64,000 nt of DNA from Betaproteobacteria bacterium (GCA_016720065.1 JADJXY010000002.1:1811001-1875000); one strand, 5' to 3'. Shown: positions 7,648 to 15,627, numbered from the stretch's first letter. Made by a program: numbers and translations. Notes: generated by a model not told the origin, from the sequence alone.

Positions 7648-7902
7648 CTAAGCACCGCTTCCCGCTCTGCGCTCGGCACCCTTGGCGGGGGGTGCCGAAC
7701 GGACGAACAGGGCAATGATCTCGGGCCAGGTGTTCCGTGGGGGCAACTCGTCTTCCGGAATGGGAAACACCGGCTGCCTCGACGCCGCAACTCCCTCCCG
7801 CGTCACGCCGCCGGTTTCCAGGTAGTCCCGCGAAAGCGCGAGAAAATTCTCGATGATCGATTCCTGAGCACGTGCCACGGCTTCCATGTCCTGGGTATTC
7901 AT
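7648..7902 (-). CDS. Hypothetical protein (84 aa)
   Basis: The 84-residue product starts with a helix (MNTQDMEAVARAQESIIENFLALSRDYLE is the visible pattern, split here for length) that resembles short alpha-helical stress or phasin-like peptides, followed by a Pro-rich linker and a second helix (TWPEIIALFVRS). No family is recognised with certainty. The start at 7902 is preferred over a longer in-frame start at 8070, because the extension would run through the operator. An operator with the -10 TACCTT lies 80-120 bp upstream. It diverges from the FMN reductase gene. Confidence 0.55.
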   Translation of the reverse strand: MNTQDMEAVARAQESIIENFLALSRDYLETGGVTREGVAASRQPVFPIPEDELPPRNTWPEIIALFVRSAPPAKGAERRAGSGA

Positions 7903-7979
7903 CGCGTCGTCTCCGTATTTTTCAGGAACTGCCCCCGACCAACGCATGACGACGGCGCAGATCGCGGATGGCGGTGGCG

Positions 7980-8022
7980 AAGGTACCCCAGCGGGATGAA
8001 CATTTATGTTCGCCAGCACACA
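7980..8022 (-). promoter_or_regulatory. Palindromic operator plus -10 hexamer, leftward
   Basis: TGTTCGCCAGCACACA (+ strand) covers 8007-8022. Reading left, TACCTT at 7985-7980 starts exactly 29.5 bp from the centre; predicted start near 7973. It forms a back-to-back pair with the rightward site at 8077-8092. Confidence 0.5.
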
Positions 8023-8076
8023 TAGAGGGCAGCGCCACGGCGGGGACGGCCGGGGGATACCTTCGCGCAACGCCTA

Positions 8077-8119
8077 TGTTCGCTGGCGCACAGTGAGAGC
8101 TTCCTGACGCTGGCATCGT
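8077..8119 (+). promoter_or_regulatory. Palindromic operator plus -10-like hexamer for FMN reductase gene
   Basis: TGTTCGCTGGCGCACA at 8077-8092 is close to the consensus. CATCGT at 8114-8119 starts exactly 29.5 bp from the centre, with a predicted start near 8126, about 21 nt before the GTG start codon. Confidence 0.5.
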
Positions 8120-8146
8120 GGGCTGACCGCAACAAGGAGCCCACCC

Positions 8147-8710
8147 GTGCACAAAGTGAAAATCCTGGGGATTGCAGGCAGCCTGCGCAAGACGTCGTTC
8201 AACCGTTCCGCACTCTTGGCCGCGCAGCGACTGCTGCCCGACGACGCCGAACTGACGATCATTGGCCTCGAAGGCATCCCGATCTTCAACCAGGACGACG
8301 AAGCGGCGCCACCGCCGGCAGTGTTCGAATTCAAGCGCCGCATACTGGCGGCGGACGCCATACTTTTTGCCACGCCGGAATACAACTACTCGCTGCCCGG
8401 CGCCCTCAAGAACGCCATTGATTGGGGCTCCCGGCCCTACGGCGAGAGCGTCTGGGCGGGCAAGCCGGCCGCGATGCTGGGCGCCTCGGTGGGAGCGCTG
8501 GGTACCGCCAGGGCCCAATACCACCTGCGGCAGATTCTCGTTGCCCTGAACATGCCGGCAGTCATTCAGCCAGAGGTAATGATCGGCAACGCCGCCCAGC
8601 GCTTCGACGAACTCGGAACCCTGACCGACGAGCCCACCCGCCAGTTCATCCAGAAACTCCTGGCTGCGCTGGTGCAGCTGGCCAGGTTGAGTATGACGAA
8701 CCATGGCTAG
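8147..8710 (+). CDS. NADPH-dependent FMN reductase (ChrR/YieF-like)
   Basis: The 187-residue flavodoxin-fold protein begins with a phosphate-binding loop GSLRKTSFNRSA (about 11-22) and carries the family motif PEYNYSLPGALKNAIDW (about 85-101), which contacts FMN. Such enzymes reduce FMN, quinones, chromate or azo compounds with NAD(P)H by two-electron transfer and limit oxidative stress. The start codon is GTG behind AAGGAG. Its own operator/promoter lies 30-70 bp upstream, linking it to the stress regulon. The physiological acceptor cannot be decided from sequence. Confidence 0.9.
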   Translation: MHKVKILGIAGSLRKTSFNRSALLAAQRLLPDDAELTIIGLEGIPIFNQDDEAAPPPAVFEFKRRILAADAILFATPEYNYSLPGALKNAIDWGSRPYGESVWAGKPAAMLGASVGALGTARAQYHLRQILVALNMPAVIQPEVMIGNAAQRFDELGTLTDEPTRQFIQKLLAALVQLARLSMTNHG

Positions 8711-8995
8711 GAACGCGGAAAGCCGGTCGCCGCATGGAGAAGGCAAGATGGACAAGAAAATTCCGCTTCGGGTGATAGCTATGCGTAACGCGATGACGCC
8801 AGCTTGCGACCGGTGGACACCCATCCTGGCCGTGGCCGACGATTCCCCGCCGCGAGTGCCGGCGCCGGCGGTGCCCCGAATTCGTCCGGAAGCCACCCCT
8901 GACGTCGTCCGCACCCCCGACCGATACCCGGAATGAATGATCGACATCCCTTGCTGCGCCCGTCGCAACGGGGATCGGATCAGGGTCCGCTCTAG

Positions 8996-9934
8996 ATGGA
9001 ATTCAAGGATTACTACCAGATCATGGGTGTGGCGCGGGATGCGACCCAGGACGAAATCAAGCGCGCCTACCGCCAACTGGCCCGCAAGTACCACCCTGAC
9101 GTGAGCAAGCAGGCCGATGCCGAAATCCGTTTCAAGGAACTCGGCGAGGCCTATGCCGTGCTCAAGGATATCGAAAAGCGCGCCGCCTACGACCAGCTGG
9201 GCAGCGACTGGAAAGCGGGGCAGGATTTTCGTCCCCCGCCGGACTGGAAAACCGGATTCGAGTTTTCCGGCAATGGCGCGGACGGCGGCAACGGCGCCGA
9301 CTTCAGCGACTTTTTCGAAACCCTGTACGGGCAAGCCGGCGGCCGCAGGGAGCGCCAGGCTTTCCACGCCCGGGGCGAAGACCGCCATGCCCGGGTACAC
9401 ATCGACCTGGAAGACGCTTACACCGGTGCCACCCGCACCATCACGCTGCACAGGCCGGAAGCAGACCAGGAACGCGGCTCGGCTCGCGCCCACCAGCTCA
9501 ACGTGACCATTCCCCGGGGCGTCCGCGCCGGGCAGCACATCCGTCTGGCCGGGCAGGGAGCGCCGGGCTTCGGCCAGGGCAAGCCCGGCGACCTGTACCT
9601 GGAAATCGTGTTCAACCCGCATCCGCTGTTTCGGGTCGAACAGCGGGATGTCTTCCTCGACTTGCCCGTGGCCCCCTGGGAAGCCGTTCTGGGTGCCACC
9701 GTGCAGGCGCCGACCCCGAGCGGCCTGATCGAACTGACGATTCCGGCCGGCTCTGCGCCAGGAAGCAGCTTGCGCCTGAAGGGCCGCGGCATTCCGGGCG
9801 CCACCCCCGGTGACCTCTATGCCGTCCTGCGCGTCGCCTTGCCGCCCGGTGAAGACGAAACCGCCATCGCCTTCTATCGCCAGATGGCCGATCGCTTCGA
9901 CGCCTTCAAGCCTCGCGCCGGACTGGGAGTCTGA
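8996..9934 (+). CDS. cbpA: Curved DNA-binding protein CbpA (DnaJ-family co-chaperone)
   Basis: The 312-residue protein has an N-terminal J domain (about 1-70) with the essential HPD motif (KYHPDVSK), a Gly/Phe-containing linker (about 80-125) and the two-barrel DnaJ C-terminal region without a zinc finger, as in CbpA. It stimulates DnaK ATPase activity and binds curved DNA in stationary phase. It is the first gene of a compact unit: cbpM starts 2 bp after its stop, and the cytochrome b561, phosphoketolase and transaldolase genes follow by 4-bp overlaps. The ATG is preceded only by a weak ribosome site. Confidence 0.93.
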   Translation: MEFKDYYQIMGVARDATQDEIKRAYRQLARKYHPDVSKQADAEIRFKELGEAYAVLKDIEKRAAYDQLGSDWKAGQDFRPPPDWKTGFEFSGNGADGGNGADFSDFFETLYGQAGGRRERQAFHARGEDRHARVHIDLEDAYTGATRTITLHRPEADQERGSARAHQLNVTIPRGVRAGQHIRLAGQGAPGFGQGKPGDLYLEIVFNPHPLFRVEQRDVFLDLPVAPWEAVLGATVQAPTPSGLIELTIPAGSAPGSSLRLKGRGIPGATPGDLYAVLRVALPPGEDETAIAFYRQMADRFDAFKPRAGLGV

Positions 9935-9936
9935 TC

Positions 9937-10323
9937 ATGGAAACGCCGAATCGCCTACCGCAGGTCAGCGCCGTCATCCTGGAGGAGCAGGGCAACCTGA
10001 CCCTGGCCGATCTTGGCCATGCCTGTGCGGTGCAGGCGGAGTTCATCGTCGATCTGGTCCAGGAAGGCGTGCTGGCGCCGGCAGGGGAGGCGCCCCATCG
10101 CTGGCGCTTCAATGGCGCCCATCTGGTGCGGGCCACCGTCGCCTTCCGGCTGCAGCGGGATCTCGGCGTCAATCTCCCCGGTGCCGCCCTGGCCCTGCAA
10201 CTGCTGGACGAAATCGAGGCGCTGCAGGCGCGGCTCCGGGCGCTTGGCGCCGATCCCGGACCGAGTACTGGTACGGCGAGCACGCCCGAACAAAATGCTG
10301 TCCGACCCGGAGGAAGAGCATGA
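9937..10323 (+). CDS. cbpM: Chaperone modulator CbpM
   Basis: A 128-residue MerR-like helical protein directly after cbpA. The N-terminal part carries a winged-helix-like LADLGHACAVQAEFIVDLVQEG segment and a WRFNGAHLVRA motif typical of CbpM. The mid region (LQRDLGVNLPGAALALQLLDEIEALQ, in part) forms the dimer helices. CbpM binds the CbpA J domain and inhibits both its co-chaperone and DNA-binding activities. The C-terminal tail is longer than in E. coli and low in complexity. Its stop overlaps the start of the next gene (ATGA). Confidence 0.9.
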   Translation: METPNRLPQVSAVILEEQGNLTLADLGHACAVQAEFIVDLVQEGVLAPAGEAPHRWRFNGAHLVRATVAFRLQRDLGVNLPGAALALQLLDEIEALQARLRALGADPGPSTGTASTPEQNAVRPGGRA

Positions 10324-10868
10324 CATGGCGCAATACGAAGGAACACTACGGACCTCCCGCGATCCTGCTGCACTGGATCATGCTGCTCCTGCTGGTCGCG
10401 GTCTACGCCTGCATCGAACTCCATGAGGCGCTTCCGAAGGGGAGCGATACCCGCGAGGCGCTGAAGACCTGGCATTTCATGCTGGGCCTGACGGTCTTCG
10501 TGCTCGCGTTCATCCGGCTGGCGGTCCATCCGGCTGGCCCGGAGCCCCTGATCGTGCCGGCGCCGCCGTCGTGGCAGAAGGCCTTGGCGACCACCGCCCA
10601 CGTTCTGCTCTATGTCCTGATGATCGCCATGCCCCTTTTGGGATGGCTGCTCCTGAGCGCCTCGGGAAAGCCGGTACCGTTCTGGGGCATGCAACTCCCG
10701 GCATTGGTCGCCGAAAGCAAGAGTGTCGCGGCCTGGGTCGAGGAAGTTCATGAAGCGGGGGGCACCGCAGGCTACTTCCTCGTCGCCTTGCACGCCGCTG
10801 CCGCCCTCTATCACCACTACTTCGTCAGGGACAACACGCTGCTGCGCATGCTGCCGGAGCGCAAATGA
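10320..10868 (+). CDS. Cytochrome b561 (di-heme membrane cytochrome)
   Basis: 182 residues with four membrane helices (about 15-33, 50-68, 90-110, 140-162). Histidines suited to b-type heme ligation occur in LLHWIM (about 18), TWHFML (about 48), HEAG (about 144) and the ALHAAAALYHHYF helix. This is the CybB family, which passes electrons from quinol or superoxide in the inner membrane. The ATG overlaps the cbpM stop and lies behind AGGAAG. The downstream phosphoketolase also overlaps by 4 bp, so translation is likely coupled. Its partner reaction is not evident. Confidence 0.88.
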   Translation: MTWRNTKEHYGPPAILLHWIMLLLLVAVYACIELHEALPKGSDTREALKTWHFMLGLTVFVLAFIRLAVHPAGPEPLIVPAPPSWQKALATTAHVLLYVLMIAMPLLGWLLLSASGKPVPFWGMQLPALVAESKSVAAWVEEVHEAGGTAGYFLVALHAAAALYHHYFVRDNTLLRMLPERK

Positions 10869-13291
10869 CGCGAGCCCGCGACGGATCGTTTCCAGCCTAC
10901 CCTGAGGAGATCGCCGTGCCGCCCCCGAGTACCGCCCTGGACGAACAGGAACTGAAGCGGATCGACGCCTATTGGCGTGCCGCCAACTATCTTTCGGTAG
11001 GGCAGATCTACCTGCTCGACAACCCCCTCCTGAAGGAGCCGCTGCAACTGGCCCACATCAAGCCCCGCCTCCTCGGGCACTGGGGCACGACACCGGGGTT
11101 GAACTTCATCTACGCCCACATGAACCGGGCCATCCGATGCCAGGACGTGAACATGGTCTTCATCGCCGGCCCGGGCCACGGCGGGCCGGCGGTGGTGGCC
11201 AACACCTATCTCGAAGGCACCTATAGCGAACTGTACTCGGACATTTCCCGGAACGAGGATGGCCTGCGGCGCCTGTTCCGGCAGTTCTCCTTCCCCGGCG
11301 GCATTCCCAGTCACGCCGCGCCGGAGACCCCCGGCTCCCTCCACGAGGGCGGCGAGCTGGGGTATGCCTTGTTCCATGCCTACGGGGCGGTATTCGACAA
11401 TCCCGACCTCATCGCCTGCTGCGTGATCGGCGACGGCGAGGCCGAAACCGGTCCCCTGGCCACCTCCTGGCATTCCAATAAATTCCTCGACCCGCGCCGG
11501 GACGGCGCGGTGCTGCCGATTCTCCATCTCAACGGCTACAAGATCGCCAGCCCGGCGATCTTGGCCCGCATCGACCGCGGCGAGCTGGAAAGCCTGCTGG
11601 TGGGTTACGGGTACGCAACCTACTTCGTCGAGGGGGACGACCCGGATACCATGCATCGGCTGATGGCCGATACCGTCGCCACGGTCATCGGCAGAATTCG
11701 CGAGATCCAGCGTCAGGCACGGCGGGGTGGCGATGGGAAACGGCCCCGGTGGCCGCTGATCGTGCTGCGTTCCCCCAAGGGCTGGACCGGGCCCAAGGAA
11801 GTGGACGGCCAGAAGACGGAAGGATCCTGGCGCTCCCACCAGGTGCCCTTCAGCACGATGGAAAAGCCCGAACATGTCCGCTTGCTGGAACGCTGGATGC
11901 TCTCCTACCGGCCCCGGGAACTGTTCGACGCCGAGGGATGCCTGATGCCCGAACTGGCAGCCCTGGCCCCGGCGGGCGAGCGGCGCATGGGGGCCAATCC
12001 CCACGCCAACGGGGGCATCCTGCTGCATGCCCTGAACCTGCCGAATTTCCGCGACTACGGTGTGGCCGTACCCGCACCGGGCGCCGCCCTGGCCGAATCC
12101 ACCCGGGCCATGGGGGTCTACCTGCGCGATGTGATGCGGGCCAATGTCGACAATTTCCGCCTCTTCGGTCCCGACGAGACGGCATCGAACCGCCTCGGCG
12201 CCGTCTTCGAAATCACGGACCGCAGCTGGATGGCGAAGCGCTTCCCTTACGACGACCACCTGGCCCCCGACGGCCGGGTGATGGAACTCCTGTCGGAACA
12301 CGCTTGCCAGGGCTGGCTGGAAGGCTATCTGCTCACCGGCCGCCACGGGCTATTCTCCTGTTACGAGGCTTTCATCCACATTGTGGACTCGATGTTCAAC
12401 CAGCATGCCAAGTGGCTCAAGGTCTGTCGCGACATTCCCTGGCGCCGGCCCATCGCCTCGCTGAACATCCTGCTCACCTCCCACGTCTGGCGCCAGGACA
12501 ACAACGGCTTTTCGCACCAGGATCCGGGTTTCATCGATCACGTGGTCAACAAGAAGGCCGACGTCATCCGCGTCTACCTGCCGCCGGATGCCAATACCCT
12601 TCTCTACGTGACCGCCCAATGTCTGAAGAGCCGCAATCTGGTGAACGTCATCGTCGCCGGCAAACAGCCGGAACTGCAGTGGCTGGACATGGAAGCCGCC
12701 GTGGACCACGCCAGCGCCGGCATCGGCCTCTGGGAATGGGCCTGCAACGACCACACCGGCGAACCGGACATCGTCCTGGCGGCGGCGGGGGATGTGCCGA
12801 CCCTGGAAATGCTGGCGGCCATCGCCCTCCTGCGGGAGCTGGCGCCAGAGCTCAAGATGCGCTTCATCAACGTCGTCGACCTGATGACCCTGCAGCCCCA
12901 GGAGGAGCATCCCCACGGCCTGTCGAGCGACGCCTTCGACGCCCTGTTCCGTACCGACAAACCCATCCTCTTTGCCTATCACGGCTATCCCTGGCTGATC
13001 CACCGCCTCTGCTATCGCCGTACCGGCCACGCCAAGCTGCATGTCCGTGGCTACAAGGAGGAGGGCACGACCACCACCCCCTTCGACATGGTGGTGCTCA
13101 ACTCGCTCGATCGCTTCCATCTGGTCATGGACGTCGCCAGCCAGGTGCCGCTCCTCCAACCCCAGGCCGCCCATATCAAGCAGCGCATGCGCGACAAGCT
13201 CAATGAGCACACCCGATACATCCACGAGCATGGCGAAGACCTGCCGGAGATTCGCAACTGGACCTGGCCGGGTCAGAAGGTCGGACGATGA
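10865..13291 (+). CDS. xfp: Phosphoketolase (xylulose-5-P/fructose-6-P)
   Basis: A full-length thiamine-diphosphate phosphoketolase (808 residues from the first ATG). Key signatures are DAYWRAANYLSVGQIYL near the N-terminus, GHGGPA, the ThDP/Mg motif GDGEAETGPLA followed by LHLNGYKI, and the C-terminal GYKEEGTTTTPFDM. It splits xylulose-5-P or fructose-6-P with phosphate into acetyl-P and a triose- or tetrose-P. The ATG at 10865 overlaps the upstream stop; an in-frame GTG at 10916 with GAGGAG upstream would give a more family-typical N-terminus and may be the real start. Transaldolase follows by a 4-bp overlap, giving a pathway unit. Confidence 0.95.
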   Translation: MTRARDGSFPAYPEEIAVPPPSTALDEQELKRIDAYWRAANYLSVGQIYLLDNPLLKEPLQLAHIKPRLLGHWGTTPGLNFIYAHMNRAIRCQDVNMVFIAGPGHGGPAVVANTYLEGTYSELYSDISRNEDGLRRLFRQFSFPGGIPSHAAPETPGSLHEGGELGYALFHAYGAVFDNPDLIACCVIGDGEAETGPLATSWHSNKFLDPRRDGAVLPILHLNGYKIASPAILARIDRGELESLLVGYGYATYFVEGDDPDTMHRLMADTVATVIGRIREIQRQARRGGDGKRPRWPLIVLRSPKGWTGPKEVDGQKTEGSWRSHQVPFSTMEKPEHVRLLERWMLSYRPRELFDAEGCLMPELAALAPAGERRMGANPHANGGILLHALNLPNFRDYGVAVPAPGAALAESTRAMGVYLRDVMRANVDNFRLFGPDETASNRLGAVFEITDRSWMAKRFPYDDHLAPDGRVMELLSEHACQGWLEGYLLTGRHGLFSCYEAFIHIVDSMFNQHAKWLKVCRDIPWRRPIASLNILLTSHVWRQDNNGFSHQDPGFIDHVVNKKADVIRVYLPPDANTLLYVTAQCLKSRNLVNVIVAGKQPELQWLDMEAAVDHASAGIGLWEWACNDHTGEPDIVLAAAGDVPTLEMLAAIALLRELAPELKMRFINVVDLMTLQPQEEHPHGLSSDAFDALFRTDKPILFAYHGYPWLIHRLCYRRTGHAKLHVRGYKEEGTTTTPFDMVVLNSLDRFHLVMDVASQVPLLQPQAAHIKQRMRDKLNEHTRYIHEHGEDLPEIRNWTWPGQKVGR

Positions 13292-14385
13292 AGGAAAATC
13301 CGCTCCTGGCGCTGAAAGCTCTGGGCCAGCAGGTGTGGCTCGACAATCTGTCGCGGGCGCTGTTCCGCGATGGTGCCCTGGAGGGGTTCGTCCGCGATGA
13401 TGGCGTCGACGGCGTCACCTCCAATCCGAGCATTTTCCGCAAGGCCATCGCCGACACCGCGGACTATGCGGACGACCGCCAACGCCTGCGCCGCTCAGAC
13501 CTCACTGCGGAAGGGCGCTACGAAGCCATCGTCATCGACGACATCCGGACGGCGTGCAACCTCCTATGGCCGACCTATCTGGCCAGTGGCGGTGAAGCAG
13601 GCTTTGTCAGCCTGGAAGTCTCGCCAGCCTTGTCGCACGACGGGGCGGGTACGGAGGCGGCAGCCCGGCACCTGCGCCTGCTGGTGAGCCGCGACAACCT
13701 GCTGGTCAAGGTTCCAGGAACACCGGCCGGGATCCGGGCCTTCGAGGCTTTGACCGCTGCCGGCATACGGGTCAACGTGACCCTGCTCTTTTCTCAGCCC
13801 CAGTATGAGGCGGTGGCGCAGGCCTATCTGCGCGGCGCCCAGCGTTGGCTGGAGAGCGGCGGACACCCCGGGCGGTTGCGTTCCGTGGCCAGCCTGTTCC
13901 TCAGTCGTATCGACACGCTCGTGGACTGGCGGCTCGACGCCATCGCCACCGGCGAAGCCCTGGCCCTGCGGGGCCGGGCGGGGGTGGCGCTGGCCAAACG
14001 CTGCTATTCGCGTTATCGGGAGCTCTTCCACGGCCCGGCCTTCAGCACGCTTGCCGCGGCCGGCGTACGTCCGCAGAAGCTGCTCTGGGCCAGCACCGGC
14101 GGCAAGAATCCAGCCTACAGCGATGTACTCTACGTGGAAGCGCTGATCGGTCCGGAAACCATCACCACGCTTCCCGACGCGACGCTGGCGGCCTTTCGCG
14201 ACCACGGCCGAGTCGGCCCGACCCTGATGTTGGGTATGGACGACGCGCGTATCCATATCGAAGCCCTGGCAGCCCTCGGCATCAAGCTGGACGAAGCCGG
14301 GGAAACCTTGCAGTTCGACGGGCTGTGTCTCTTCTCGGATGCCTATGCAATGCTTCTGGAGAGCCTTGGCCCAAGGACTGCCTGA
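13288..14385 (+). CDS. tal: Transaldolase
   Basis: 365 residues with the transaldolase TIM barrel: the N-terminal VWLDNLSR and GVTSNPSIF motifs, the Schiff-base lysine in LLVKVPGT (about 139), the INVTLLFS-like RVNVTLLFSQPQY strand, and the substrate loop LWASTGGKNPAY. It transfers a dihydroxyacetone unit between sugar phosphates and would feed fructose-6-P or sedoheptulose-7-P to and from phosphoketolase. The ATG overlaps the phosphoketolase stop (ATGA), so the two are co-translated. It is the last gene of the cbpA unit and converges on a BON gene. Confidence 0.95.
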   Translation: MKENPLLALKALGQQVWLDNLSRALFRDGALEGFVRDDGVDGVTSNPSIFRKAIADTADYADDRQRLRRSDLTAEGRYEAIVIDDIRTACNLLWPTYLASGGEAGFVSLEVSPALSHDGAGTEAAARHLRLLVSRDNLLVKVPGTPAGIRAFEALTAAGIRVNVTLLFSQPQYEAVAQAYLRGAQRWLESGGHPGRLRSVASLFLSRIDTLVDWRLDAIATGEALALRGRAGVALAKRCYSRYRELFHGPAFSTLAAAGVRPQKLLWASTGGKNPAYSDVLYVEALIGPETITTLPDATLAAFRDHGRVGPTLMLGMDDARIHIEALAALGIKLDEAGETLQFDGLCLFSDAYAMLLESLGPRTA

Positions 14386-14399
14386 GGCCCCTGCGCCCA

Positions 14400-14555
14400 G
14401 GCCGGAGAAAGTTCGGCGCATGAGGTCTCGAGCTTTGCCTCGAGGAGGTTGATCTGGGCGCTCCACTCCTTCAGTTTCGCGCCCATTTGTTCGCGATAGG
14501 CTTATTGAATTTCCAGGATGGACTCCTGGTAGGTGGGGGGGTGGGTGCTGCTCAC
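14400..14555 (-). pseudogene. Remnant of a small coiled-coil protein gene (sll1863-like)
   Basis: After the BON lipoprotein stop, a GTG overlapping that stop opens a frame reading VSSTHPPTYQESILEIQ, then an in-frame TAA (14504-14502), then AYREQMGAKLKEWSAQINLLEAKLE in the same frame. The second half looks like the coiled-coil stress peptides with a QLKEWSAxIDxLxAK motif. It then runs into the 3' end of the transaldolase gene and loses similarity. A stop-interrupted, truncated copy is the simplest reading. The family link is from pattern only. Confidence 0.4.
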
Positions 14556-14974
14556 TTGGCTGCCGCCAGCTTCAGGCGATTGGCGACATCGCTGACGCCG
14601 GGAACGGCGGCGGCCAGGGTTCTGGCGCGATCGCTGCTGGCCTGGGAGTCGGCGGTGCCGGTCAGGGTAACCATGCCCTTCACCGTATCGACACTGATTT
14701 CCAGTGTCTTGAGGCCGGGTTCGGCGAGGATCGCCGCCTTCACCCTGCCGGTGATTTCGGTATCGCTGATGGCCGCGGCGGTTCTGGCGCCCTGTTCTTG
14801 CATGGTCTTTTCGGCCTTGGCAGCGGTATCGCTGGCGGTCCTGCCGACGCTCTCGGCCGCCTGATCCAGTTTCTTGCCGGCATTTTCGGCCGGCCCCGGC
14901 TTCTCGCAGGCGAGCAACGCCAGGACCACGGCCACAGAAACGACAGATAGCTTGAAATCTTCCAGAGTTTTCAT
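14552..14974 (-). CDS. BON-domain lipoprotein
   Basis: 140 residues with a lipoprotein signal (VVLALLAC, lipidated Cys at about 23), a charged helical linker (about 25-65) and a BON domain (about 68-138): ITGRVKAAILAEPGLKTLEISVDTV in pattern, VTLTGTA and the closing VANRLKL. It is an outer-membrane- or periplasm-anchored relative of OsmY/DolP. The start is the ATG behind AGGAAG; a longer open frame continues upstream to 15295 but overlaps the DUF3309 gene. The latter starts 314 bp upstream and the two may be co-transcribed. Confidence 0.87.
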   Translation of the reverse strand: MKTLEDFKLSVVSVAVVLALLACEKPGPAENAGKKLDQAAESVGRTASDTAAKAEKTMQEQGARTAAAISDTEITGRVKAAILAEPGLKTLEISVDTVKGMVTLTGTADSQASSDRARTLAAAVPGVSDVANRLKLAAAK

Positions 14975-15129
14975 TTCGACTTCCTTTCGAAACAGTTCGC
15001 ATTGGCGAAAAAAAGGGGGGCTTGCGCCCCGACAGCGGCCGAAACCGGATCCATGGCCCCGGCCCCCGACCGGAATGGGGTCGTTGCGGCGGCCGCCCGC
15101 CGCCGAAAAAGGGATTCCGGCCGGGCGCG

Positions 15130-15288
15130 CTAAATCTTGCCCAGCAGGAACAGGACGAGCAGGATCGCGACCACCAGTCCGAGACCGCCGCTGGGGCCGT
15201 ATCCCCAGCTCCGGCTGTGGGGCCAGGCGGGAATTGCGCCGACCAGCAGCAGAATCAGGATGATCAGCAGGATGGTTCCCAATGACAT
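15130..15288 (-). CDS. DUF3309 family small membrane protein
   Basis: 52 residues: MSLGTILLIILILLLVGAIP, then AWPHSRSWGYGPSGGLG, then a second hydrophobic helix VVAILLVLFLLGKI. This WPxSRxWGYxPSGGLG pattern is diagnostic of DUF3309, a family of tiny membrane proteins often next to BON, CsbD and lmo0937 genes. The start follows GGAAGG. It is 155 bp upstream of the BON lipoprotein gene start. A structured repeat lies directly upstream. Function unknown. Confidence 0.88.
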   Translation of the reverse strand: MSLGTILLIILILLLVGAIPAWPHSRSWGYGPSGGLGLVVAILLVLFLLGKI

Positions 15289-15305
15289 GACACACCTTCC
15301 CTAGC

Positions 15306-15463
15306 AGTCAGTCAGATCGGATTGCGTCGATGCCGAGGCGCGCATCCGCGCCCCGATCGCACGAAGCGAACCGCAGCCATAGCCGAAGCTATGGCGAGGA
15401 TGAGCGACAAAGCGAGCGGGGATGCGGGGCGGGCCGAACATAGCTGAACCTATCTGACTGACT
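15306..15463. repeat. Nested palindromic element of about 158 bp
   Basis: Three nearly concentric inverted repeats are visible: outer arms AGTCAGTCAGAT/ATCTGACTGACT (15306-15317, 15452-15463), a middle GCATCC/GGATGC pair (15342-15347, 15420-15425) with further imperfect pairing, and an inner perfect 8-bp stem GCCATAGC/GCTATGGC with a CGAA loop (15376-15395). Their centres agree within about 2 bp. It resembles a REP- or MITE-type intergenic element; no target-site duplication is apparent and no ORF is inside. Confidence 0.55.
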
Positions 15464-15556
15464 ACTCGTCGTGAATGAGCGCTTTCCGGTCTTCCCGACC
15501 GGTCTGTCGCAGGACGATTGCCGTTCCAGGAGGCTACGCTTCGAGGAGGTGTCGTC

Positions 15557-15572
15557 CGTACGCCAGCGCACA
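15557..15572. promoter_or_regulatory. Weak copy of the palindromic operator
   Basis: CGTACGCCAGCGCACA has one good half-site (GCACA) and one poor half-site. No -10-like hexamer stands at the expected distance in either direction. It is 56 bp before a better copy at 15628-15643 and may be an auxiliary site. Confidence 0.25.
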
Positions 15573-15627
15573 CAGCGTCTGGCGCGGGTGCCGGAGCGGG
15601 CACACGGCCAGCCTGTCGGGCGCCATC

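Noticed and set aside
8748..8936. Possible 62-codon ORF between the FMN reductase and cbpA
   Set aside because: A fair ribosome site exists, but the Pro/Arg/Asp-rich product matches nothing and no operator or neighbour supports it. The 285-bp gap is left unassigned.
15425..15440. Possible eleventh operator (CGAACATAG) before DUF3309
   Set aside because: Only one half-site fits, the other eight positions mismatch, and the hexamer at the expected distance (TCATCC) lacks the A and T seen elsewhere.
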